From contig WTKI01000146.1 in assembly GCA_011524425.1 (NCBI GenBank), positions 1 to 7,597 on the forward strand: a DNA stretch of 7,597 nt, given 5' to 3'. Of the stretch, positions 1-5,195 are shown one piece after another. Each line of letters opens with the position of its first letter. Position 1 is the first letter of the stretch. This DNA is from Altererythrobacter sp. (GTDB lineage: Bacteria > Pseudomonadota > Alphaproteobacteria > Sphingomonadales > Sphingomonadaceae). The position numbers were made by a program, and so were the translations under genes. The notes under the pieces were generated by a model. That model saw only the letters and a list, made by a program, of their open reading frames with translations, had not been told where the DNA came from and made no database searches.

Positions 1-102
1 CCCCATACTTATCCCAGACCAGCTTAGGCGACGCGCCAATGTCAACCAAGAAATATGTTGTCCCAAACTCCGCCATTGGGATGGAAAACAGGTATCCCAA
101 AA
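1..102. other. Left-edge stretch with no assignable gene
   Basis: This is the DNA downstream of the soxR stop codon, cut by the window edge. No RNA gene, repeat or terminator is evident. On the minus strand one frame is open from inside the end of soxR to base 1, with an ATG at 74-76 that would give 25 codons beginning MAEFGTTYFLVDIGASPKLV. The composition looks protein-like, but there is no Shine-Dalgarno sequence before the ATG and the fragment is too short to assign. It may be the 5' end of a gene running off the window. Confidence 0.3.
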
Positions 103-543
103 TTACCGCAGGACTTGCCTCGGGCCAGGTCCGCGTGCAGCCAGTTTATCGTCTTTGTTGTAAAGCTGGCATTTCTTCAGGCTTAAGCAGCCGCAGCCGA
201 TGCATCCATCCAGCCGGTCGCGCACGCGTTCCAATTCCGATATCCGCGCATCCAATTGCGCGCGGATCGAGCGGCTGATCTTGTTCCAATCGCGCGCATT
301 GGGCGTGCGCCCTTGGGGGAGCCTCGCAAGCTCCTGCTCAATCTCGGCGAGTTGCAGCCCCAACCGCTGTGCAATCAGAATAAAACTCAGCCGCCGCGCG
401 TCGCTGCGCAGAAAACGGCGCTGGTTGCCAGAGGAACGTAAAGCCTCGACCAGCCCCTTCTCCTCATAAAACCGTATTGCAGACACGCTAAGCCCGGTGC
501 GCCGCGCCAGTTCGCCAATGGACAGGAGATCATTCGCTTTCAT
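103..543 (-). CDS. soxR: Redox-sensing MerR-family transcriptional activator SoxR
   Basis: SoxR is a cytoplasmic dimeric activator whose [2Fe-2S] cluster is oxidised by redox-cycling compounds, which switches on its target promoters. The 146-residue product has the MerR winged helix-turn-helix at the N-terminus (about residues 7-50, with SIGELARRTGLSVSAIRFYE), a dimerisation helix at about 80-112, and the diagnostic cluster motif C-x2-C-x-C-x5-C at Cys114, Cys117, Cys119 and Cys125. The order and spacing match those of Escherichia coli SoxR, which is about eight residues longer. The ATG at 541-543 has no clear Shine-Dalgarno sequence. A TATATT (563-568, read on the minus strand) could be a -10 element, implying a very short leader. 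The gene is divergent from the VOC gene, and a SoxR box lies between them, so autoregulation is plausible. The identification is secure; the regulon is inferred. Confidence 0.96.
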   Translation of the reverse strand: MKANDLLSIGELARRTGLSVSAIRFYEEKGLVEALRSSGNQRRFLRSDARRLSFILIAQRLGLQLAEIEQELARLPQGRTPNARDWNKISRSIRAQLDARISELERVRDRLDGCIGCGCLSLKKCQLYNKDDKLAARGPGPRQVLR

Positions 544-570
544 CGATCAGGGTCATAGACAAAATATATC

Positions 571-601
571 TTGACCTCAAGTAAGCTTGAGGTTGCAAAG
601 A
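571..601 (+). promoter_or_regulatory. SoxR-activated promoter, soxS-like geometry, for the VOC gene
   Basis: A -35 hexamer TTGACC (571-576) overlaps the left edge of the SoxR box, as TTTACC does in E. coli soxS. Keeping the stretched 19-base spacer typical of SoxR targets puts the -10 hexamer at 596-601 (CAAAGA), which matches the consensus poorly. The plus-strand orientation is preferred because the minus strand has no comparable -35 at the matching place. It would give the VOC transcript a leader of about 70 bases. The operator is clear; the exact -10 and start site are inferred. Confidence 0.6.
575..592. promoter_or_regulatory. SoxR box (operator)
   Basis: The 18-base element CCTCAAGTAAGCTTGAGG has perfect 7-base inverted arms (CCTCAAG and CTTGAGG) around a 4-base centre. 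It is almost identical to the operator I recall from the E. coli soxS promoter, whose arms are the same and only the centre differs. It lies 31 bases upstream of the soxR start and 84 bases upstream of the VOC start, so the binding protein is encoded right next to it. This is strong evidence for a functional SoxR site, though binding is not shown by sequence alone. Confidence 0.93.
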
Positions 602-665
602 GTCTGCACTCGAAAACACGTGATTCATCAATGCGGCCTTGCGGAGGTGTTTCATCAATTAAACC

Positions 666-670
666 AGGAG
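666..670 (+). promoter_or_regulatory. Ribosome-binding site fixing the VOC gene start
   Basis: AGGAG lies six bases before the ATG at 677. It decides the start: the reading frame is open back to a non-ATG codon at 587, but that start would lie inside the SoxR box and would add 30 residues unlike the VOC family. Confidence 0.85.
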
Positions 671-676
671 TGCATT

Positions 677-1060
677 ATGCCAACAGGCACCATCGAACAT
701 ACCAATATTTCCGTCACGGACCCGCAGCGCAGCGCGGACTTGTTCCAGCAATTGCTGGGCTGGAAAATTCGCTGGGAAGGTGCGAGCATGAACAGCGGAC
801 ACACCATCCATGTGGGCGACGAGGATACCTATCTGGCGCTTTACACAGGCGAACACGTCACAGGCGATTATTCCAAAGGCCAGCCGCTCAACCATGTGGG
901 CTTTCTTGTCGATGATCTGGATGCAGCCGAACGCATTGTCGTGCAGCACGGCCTCAAACCTTTTGGACATGACGATTATGAACCGGGCAAAAGGTTTTAT
1001 TTCTTTGACTGGGACGGGATCGAGTTTGAAGTCGTCTCCTATGCAGGAGAGGCACATTGA
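677..1060 (+). CDS. VOC (glyoxalase/bleomycin-resistance fold) protein, probable SoxR target
   Basis: This is a 127-residue single-domain member of the vicinal oxygen chelate superfamily, with two beta-alpha-beta-beta-beta modules. The first runs from about IEHTNISV (6-13) to YLALYTGE (52-59) and the second from LNHVGFLVDDLDAAE (71-85) to FYFFDWDGIEFEVVSY (107-122). His8, His73 and Glu118 stand where the family places metal ligands, so a metal-dependent lyase, isomerase, dioxygenase or binding role is possible. The substrate cannot be read from sequence. The gene is transcribed away from soxR behind a SoxR box, so it is probably induced by redox-cycling compounds and may detoxify or sequester such a compound or a reactive aldehyde. 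It converges on the SRAP gene with a 33-base gap. The fold and start are secure; the function is open. Confidence 0.9.
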   Translation: MPTGTIEHTNISVTDPQRSADLFQQLLGWKIRWEGASMNSGHTIHVGDEDTYLALYTGEHVTGDYSKGQPLNHVGFLVDDLDAAERIVVQHGLKPFGHDDYEPGKRFYFFDWDGIEFEVVSYAGEAH

Positions 1061-1093
1061 ACGAGCCAATCCTGAAAGAGCCAATGTTCCAGT

Positions 1094-1720
1094 TTAAAGC
1101 AGGTCCTTCTGGACTGCAGCGCCTCTCGTCCAAGGCTGATCCGTCCGGTCAATCACGACTTCGCCGGGCCATGGGACGCACAATTCGCGCGCTTCTTGCG
1201 GCGATCCGCCGGTCCAGACCGCATAGTTTTCTGGAGCCAGAATGACCGGCATGCGGGTGTGGACCTCAGCAGCCGCACCCGCAGCATCGGTCATCACCAT
1301 GGAATAGCAATCGCCCCACTCATCGCTTTTGCGCCAAACCCCGGCACAAGCGAACAATTCCGCGTCAGGCAAGCTCATCCAGCTGCGCGTTTTTTGGCCC
1401 TTTGCCCCTTCTGCCTCTGCCCAAGCGGTGATCGGGATCAAGCAGCGGCGGTCTGAAAAACTGTGCTTCCAGAAAAAGCTGTCGAGCTTGTCTGTGCGCG
1501 CATTATTGACCGGCTTGGGCTTCAAAGGCTGGCCTTGTTTGCCTTTCAACACCAACGGGAAGCCCCATGTCATTTGGCGGACCGCGCCCCCAGCCACCAC
1601 TGCGCCGGGATAGCCGGGATAGACTTCTTCGCCGAAATTCGCGCCGCCTAAGGCTTCGATTGCTTCGAACCAAGCGGCGACTTCATCCTTGTTCTTGGTC
1701 ATGCGGTAGAGATTGCACAT
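1094..1720 (-). CDS. SOS response-associated peptidase family (SRAP; YedK/HMCES-like) abasic-site protein
   Basis: SRAP proteins form a covalent thiazolidine link between their second-residue cysteine and abasic sites in single-stranded DNA, shielding the lesion; the initiator methionine must be removed first. The 208-residue product begins MCNLYR, giving the catalytic Cys2. The other active-site positions are visible: Asn73 in NNARTD, Glu102 in the segment after RRCLIP (91-96), and His154 in VHTRMPVIL (153-161). The usual GFYEW around the glutamate is replaced here by AWAEAE, a sequence variant that keeps the glutamate. The product has the usual family length. GAGGAGGA lies six bases before the ATG and overlaps the ubiA stop, so the gene is probably co-transcribed and translationally linked with ubiA. 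No LexA box is evident in the 12-base gap. Confidence 0.93.
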   Translation of the reverse strand: MCNLYRMTKNKDEVAAWFEAIEALGGANFGEEVYPGYPGAVVAGGAVRQMTWGFPLVLKGKQGQPLKPKPVNNARTDKLDSFFWKHSFSDRRCLIPITAWAEAEGAKGQKTRSWMSLPDAELFACAGVWRKSDEWGDCYSMVMTDAAGAAAEVHTRMPVILAPENYAVWTGGSPQEARELCVPWPGEVVIDRTDQPWTRGAAVQKDLL

Positions 1721-1726
1721 CCGGCG

Positions 1727-1734
1727 TCCTCCTC
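1727..1734 (-). promoter_or_regulatory. Strong ribosome-binding site of the SRAP gene overlapping the ubiA stop
   Basis: Read on the minus strand this is GAGGAGGA, six bases before the SRAP ATG (1718-1720). Its first bases fall within the ubiA stop codon (1733-1735), an arrangement that favours re-initiation by ribosomes finishing ubiA. It also fixes the SRAP start so that cysteine is the second residue, as the family requires. Confidence 0.85.
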
Positions 1735-2635
1735 ACGCATTGCCGATGACAAAGCACGCCGCTGCCATCAGTGCACCTGCCCAGCGGTTAGAGCGAAACC
1801 GCTCTAGCGGATTATCGGGATCATCAGGTTCAAGCGTTGCGACCTGCCAGAACAGATGCAGCGCCACAGGCACAAGCGCCAGCAGCGCGATCCAGTCAGG
1901 CCGGTAAAGCCAGATGCCAAGGCCCCACAGTCCTACTGCCGCAAGATAGAACAGCCCTACCCCGCTTTGCACATTTGCGCCCATCCGCAAGGCGCTGGAG
2001 CGGATACCGACAAGTGCGTCATCCTCGCGATCTTGCAAAGCGTAAATTGTGTCATAGCCGATGATCCACGCGATGGTGCCAGCATAGACGGCCGCCAGCA
2101 CGTCCCAATTGTCACTGCGCATCGCAAACCAGCCGACCGGCAAGCCCCAGCTGAAGACCATGCCAAGCCAAGCTTGCGGCCACCAGGTGATCCGCTTCAT
2201 AAACGGGTAAGCGGCAACCAGAACAAGGCTCGCCAAAGCAATCACTTGCGCTCCCAAGCGTAATTGCAGCAATACGACCAGCCCGATCAGACACAAGACG
2301 ATCAGCCAACCCCACGCCAGCCGTTTGCTGACGCGCCCGCTTGCGACGGGGCGAACAGCAGTGCGTGCCACTTTCGCGTCAAGCTTTGCATCGACGATGT
2401 CGTTATAGACGCATCCCGCCCCGCGCATCGCTATGCTGCCGAGCAAGAACCAGCCGAGCAGTACGAATTGCGCACCGCTCCCTGCAAGCCAGACGCCCCA
2501 CACACATGGCCAGAACAGTAACCACCAGCCGATCGGGCGATCAAAACGCGCGAGCTGCGCCAGATCGCGCGGGCGCTGCGGCAACATTGCCACTAACCCG
2601 CGATGTTCTGTGTCTGGCACGATTGTGTCACTCAT
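1733..2635 (-). CDS. ubiA: 4-hydroxybenzoate polyprenyltransferase
   Basis: UbiA is an inner-membrane enzyme that joins a polyprenyl diphosphate to 4-hydroxybenzoate in ubiquinone synthesis. The 300-residue product has DRPIGWWLLFWPCVWG at the first membrane helix (32-47). The first aspartate-rich motif is NDIVDAKLD (78-86), and the following RTAVRPVASGRVS (91-103) is typical of the family. The second motif is in YDTIYALQDREDD (194-206). Several further hydrophobic helices follow (about 108-142, 155-171, 179-194, 225-245, 248-265, 285-298). The ATG at 2635 is chosen because AGGGAG lies six bases upstream and the protein then has family length; the frame stays open another 87 codons, but that part is antisense to rsmE and unlike UbiA. 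The SRAP gene follows 12 bases downstream, and rsmE diverges 39 bases upstream. Substrate preference within the UbiA family is inferred from motif similarity. Confidence 0.94.
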   Translation of the reverse strand: MSDTIVPDTEHRGLVAMLPQRPRDLAQLARFDRPIGWWLLFWPCVWGVWLAGSGAQFVLLGWFLLGSIAMRGAGCVYNDIVDAKLDAKVARTAVRPVASGRVSKRLAWGWLIVLCLIGLVVLLQLRLGAQVIALASLVLVAAYPFMKRITWWPQAWLGMVFSWGLPVGWFAMRSDNWDVLAAVYAGTIAWIIGYDTIYALQDREDDALVGIRSSALRMGANVQSGVGLFYLAAVGLWGLGIWLYRPDWIALLALVPVALHLFWQVATLEPDDPDNPLERFRSNRWAGALMAAACFVIGNA

Positions 2636-2674
2636 GACTTGCTCCCTAGCCCGCTCAGCGCTTAGTGCAAAGCC

Positions 2675-3442
2675 ATGCCTGCCACTCCATCCTGGCCGCC
2701 CAAGAGCGCACCCCGCCTGTTTGTTGAAGACAGGCTCGGCATGGACGCGCGTGTCGGGATAAGCGGCAATCAGGCGCATTACCTTGCGCGGGTGATGCGC
2801 GTGGCCGTGGGTGACACCGTCATCCTTTGCGACAATCAAACAGGTGAATGGGCTGCTGACGTTTGTGAGGTGAGCAAGCGCGATGTGATGTTGCAAGTCC
2901 GCCAGCAGCTGCGCGTCCGCGAAGCAGTGCCTGACTTCTGGCTATGCCCGGCTCTCCTGAAAAAGGACCGCTTTGACCTGGTGCTGGAGAAAGCAACGGA
3001 ACTGGGCGTTGCGCACATAAAGCCCGTTGTGATGCGGCGCTGTGTGGCAGACAAGCTCAATCAAGAACGCGCCAATACGATTGTGACAGAGGCAGCAGAG
3101 CAATGCGCCCGCACCGCCCTGCCTGAAGTGACAGAGCCGATGAAATTGGAGGTTTTGCTGCGTGAGTGGCCAGCAGATCGAACGCTGTTCTTCGCCGATG
3201 AAGAGGGCGGCGAACCAGCCGCTTCGGCTTTTGCTGATCATGCCGGCCCTTGTGCACTGTTGATCGGACCGGAAGGCGGCTTTGACGATGCAGAGCGGAA
3301 AATGCTGCGCGCCCACCCCAATGTGTCACCAATTAGTCTTGGGCCGCGAATATTGCGCGCAGAGACTGCTGCCATAGCGGCAACTGCGCTCTGGATGGGC
3401 TGTCAGGGGGATTGGGTCAATGTGCAGGAAGCGAAGCGATAA
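2675..3442 (+). CDS. rsmE: 16S rRNA (uracil-1498-N3)-methyltransferase RsmE
   Basis: RsmE methylates N3 of U1498 in 16S rRNA, using S-adenosylmethionine and a trefoil-knot SPOUT fold. The 255-residue product has an N-terminal PUA-like RNA-binding part (about 13-80, starting PRLFVE and including HYLARVMRV). The SPOUT domain follows, with EKATELGV (105-112), EAAEQCAR (139-146), LLIGPEGGFDDAE (195-207) and LGPRILRAETAAIAA (222-236), the last two forming the knot and cofactor site. The ATG at 2675 keeps the conserved PRLFVE but has no obvious Shine-Dalgarno sequence. The 39-base gap to ubiA must hold the upstream control elements, or they lie within ubiA. gshA follows 42 bases downstream on the same strand, so the two are probably co-transcribed. 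Confidence 0.96.
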   Translation: MPATPSWPPKSAPRLFVEDRLGMDARVGISGNQAHYLARVMRVAVGDTVILCDNQTGEWAADVCEVSKRDVMLQVRQQLRVREAVPDFWLCPALLKKDRFDLVLEKATELGVAHIKPVVMRRCVADKLNQERANTIVTEAAEQCARTALPEVTEPMKLEVLLREWPADRTLFFADEEGGEPAASAFADHAGPCALLIGPEGGFDDAERKMLRAHPNVSPISLGPRILRAETAAIAATALWMGCQGDWVNVQEAKR

Positions 3443-3464
3443 AATGTCTAGCCAGCCTGAAATC

Positions 3465-3481
3465 GGTTGCCTAAGGCAACT
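3465..3481 (+). promoter_or_regulatory. Hairpin covering the gshA ribosome-binding site
   Basis: GTTGCC (3466-3471) and GGCAAC (3475-3480) form a perfect 6-bp stem with a TAA loop, extendable by one G-U pair (3465/3481). The best Shine-Dalgarno sequence for gshA, AAGG at 3473-3476, lies half in the loop and half in the 3' stem, eight bases before the ATG. In RNA the stem would mask part of the site and could tune gshA translation. There is no U-run after it, so it is not a standard terminator. The structure is seen; the regulatory role is inferred. Confidence 0.45.
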
Positions 3482-3484
3482 TGC

Positions 3485-4855
3485 ATGAGCACGCGCGAAG
3501 CTTCGGACGCCGATGATCCCATCATCGAATCTCGCGACCAATTGGTTGCGCCCATGCTTAGCGGTGAAAAGCCGGCAAGCGCATGGCGCATTGGCACAGA
3601 GCATGAAAAACTGGTCTATAAGCGCGAGGATTTCCGCGCCCCTTCCTACGATGAAGAGGGAGGTATTCGTGATATCCTTCTGAGTTTGCAGGAGTTTGGT
3701 TGGGAGCCGATTGAAGAGAACGGCAAAGTCATCGCCATGAAAGGCGATGACGGCACGGTTAGCCTTGAACCTGCAGGACAATTAGAGCTGTCAGGCGCGC
3801 CACTGGAAAACCTGCATCAGACCTGCATGGAAACAGGGCGTCATTTGGCTCAGGTAAAGCAAATTGGTGACCGTTTGGGAGTGGGGTTCATGGGGCTCGG
3901 CATGTGGCCGGACAAAACCCGCGAAGCTTTGCCAGTGATGCCGAAAGGCCGCTATGACATTATGATGCGCCATATGCCCAGAGTCGGTAATTTGGGCTTG
4001 GATATGATGCTGCGCACTTGCACCATTCAAGTGAATTTGGACTATTCGTCTGAAGCCGACATGGCGCAGAAATTCCGTACAGGGCTTGCGTTGCAGCCGC
4101 TCGCAACAGCATTGTTTGCAAACTCGCCATTCACAGAAGGCAAGCCTAACGGATATCTGTCTTACCGCAGCCATATCTGGTCAGACACCGATCCGCATCG
4201 CACCGGCATGCTGCCCTTCGTTTTCGAAGACGGATTTGGCTATGAGCGCTGGGCGGAATACATGCTGGACGTACCGATGTATTTCGTGTTCCGCGACGGC
4301 AAATATATCGATGCGGCGGGGCAAAGCTTCCGCGACTTTATGAAAGGCGAGCTGCCTGCCCTTCCAGGAGAATTGCCACGCGAAAGCGACTGGTGGGACC
4401 ACCTATCTACCGCGTTCCCTGAGGTTCGTCTCAAAAGCTTTCTGGAAATGCGCGGAGCGGATGGCGGGCCGTGGAGCCGGATCTGTGCCTTACCGGCTTT
4501 TTGGGTTGGCTTGCTGTATGACCAAACAGCCCTGGATGCCGCTTGGGACCTCGTCAAACATTGGACGATGGAAGAGCGCGAGGCATTGCGAAACGCAGTC
4601 CCTCGCATGGGTCTGGATGCGCCGTTACCCAAAGGCGGAAAGCTGCAGGATCTGGCCAAGCAAGTGCTTTCGATTGCCCGCAGCGGGCTGACATCGCGCG
4701 CGCGCCTCAATGATGCAGGCGATAACGAGACAGGCTTTCTGGAAACGCTCGACGAAATTGTAGAAAGCGGCGTTGTGCCAGCACAGCGATTGCTGGATCG
4801 CTATAACGGGGAATGGGCTGGCGACGTTACGCGCGTCTATAAATACAGCTTTTGA
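3485..4855 (+). CDS. gshA: Glutamate-cysteine ligase, class II plant/alphaproteobacterial type
   Basis: This enzyme makes gamma-glutamylcysteine from glutamate, cysteine and ATP, the first and limiting step of glutathione synthesis in the cytoplasm. The 456-residue product belongs to the GCS2-type ligases that include plant chloroplast GSH1. Recognisable blocks are WRIGTEHEKL (34-43), LEPAGQLELSGAPLENLHQT (94-113), MMLRTCTIQVNLDYSSEADM (174-193), ALFANSPFTEGKPNGYLSYR (209-228), HRTGMLPFVFEDGFGY (238-253), LEMRGADGGPW (320-330) and ALPAFWVGLLYDQ (335-347). The start is the ATG at 3485, with AAGG eight bases upstream. An in-frame TTG at 3467 would add six residues but places the AAGG inside the gene. 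Cys114 and Cys334 match the conserved redox pair of the plant enzyme. The gene lies between rsmE and the ABM gene, 13 bases from the latter. Confidence 0.96.
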   Translation: MSTREASDADDPIIESRDQLVAPMLSGEKPASAWRIGTEHEKLVYKREDFRAPSYDEEGGIRDILLSLQEFGWEPIEENGKVIAMKGDDGTVSLEPAGQLELSGAPLENLHQTCMETGRHLAQVKQIGDRLGVGFMGLGMWPDKTREALPVMPKGRYDIMMRHMPRVGNLGLDMMLRTCTIQVNLDYSSEADMAQKFRTGLALQPLATALFANSPFTEGKPNGYLSYRSHIWSDTDPHRTGMLPFVFEDGFGYERWAEYMLDVPMYFVFRDGKYIDAAGQSFRDFMKGELPALPGELPRESDWWDHLSTAFPEVRLKSFLEMRGADGGPWSRICALPAFWVGLLYDQTALDAAWDLVKHWTMEEREALRNAVPRMGLDAPLPKGGKLQDLAKQVLSIARSGLTSRARLNDAGDNETGFLETLDEIVESGVVPAQRLLDRYNGEWAGDVTRVYKYSF

Positions 4856-4857
4856 TC

Positions 4858-4862
4858 AGGAG
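4858..4862 (+). promoter_or_regulatory. Ribosome-binding site fixing the ABM gene start
   Basis: AGGAG begins three bases after the gshA stop and ends six bases before the ATG at 4869. It decides against an upstream in-frame start at 4773, which lies inside gshA and would add 32 residues with no family match. Confidence 0.8.
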
Positions 4863-4868
4863 ATTGCG

Positions 4869-5171
4869 ATGCTGATTGTTCTTGCAACTGCCAAGCTTGG
4901 CGAAGGCGTGATCGAAGAAGGGCAAGCGGCCATGCAAAAAATGATCGCGGCTTCAAGAGAAGAAGAAGGCTGCCTCGAATACGCTTATGCGCAGGACATT
5001 ACGGACCCCGGCATTCTGCGTGTCGTGGAAAAATGGAAAGACGAAGACGCCCTCGCTTTCCACTTTGCCACACCGCACATGGCTGAGTTCCAGGCCGCAC
5101 TAGCGAAGTTCGACATTAGCTTTGTCGAAGCCGTTAAATTTCAGACCGGTGAAGGTCGACCTCTTCTTTGA
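4869..5171 (+). CDS. ABM-domain protein, putative quinol monooxygenase (YgiN-like)
   Basis: This is a 100-residue dimeric alpha-beta barrel protein of the antibiotic-biosynthesis-monooxygenase family, a group that includes the E. coli quinol monooxygenase YgiN. The visible signature is EEEGCLEYAYAQDITDPG (31-48) followed by LRVVEKWKDEDALAFHFATP (50-69) and HMAEF (70-74), which is the usual family core; His65 and His70 are the conserved histidines. Such enzymes need no cofactor or metal, but many members have no known substrate, so the quinol role is only a family inference. AGGAG at 4858-4862 lies six bases before the ATG. The gene starts 13 bases after the gshA stop, which suggests co-transcription with glutathione synthesis. 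It converges on bamB with a 24-base gap. Confidence 0.9.
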   Translation: MLIVLATAKLGEGVIEEGQAAMQKMIAASREEEGCLEYAYAQDITDPGILRVVEKWKDEDALAFHFATPHMAEFQAALAKFDISFVEAVKFQTGEGRPLL

Positions 5172-5195
5172 TCCGACCGGTGCATCCGCGTCAAC

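Noticed and set aside
39..278. Open frame on the plus strand across the end of soxR
   Set aside because: It is antisense to the cluster-binding end of soxR, has no ribosome-binding site and no recognisable family; the soxR reading is decisive.
587..676. N-terminal extension of the VOC frame
   Set aside because: It would start inside the SoxR box from a non-ATG codon and precede the clear AGGAG-ATG start at 677.
1063..1085. Eight-base direct repeat GAGCCAAT in the VOC/SRAP gap
   Set aside because: Short, forms no hairpin, and is easily explained by chance.
1057..1245. Small plus-strand frame overlapping the VOC stop in a TTGA arrangement
   Set aside because: It starts with TTG, lacks a good ribosome-binding site, and is almost wholly antisense to the SRAP gene.
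2636..2896. Eighty-seven extra codons at the front of ubiA
   Set aside because: This part is antisense to rsmE, does not resemble UbiA, and lies upstream of a well-placed AGGGAG and ATG.
3467..3484. TTG start for gshA
   Set aside because: It would put the only visible Shine-Dalgarno sequence inside the coding region; the ATG at 3485 is better placed.
5144..5181. Two GACCGGT copies and the palindrome AGGTCGACCT as a terminator between the ABM gene and bamB
   Set aside because: The arms pair over only six bases with a long loop and there is no T-run; it lies mostly inside the ABM coding end.
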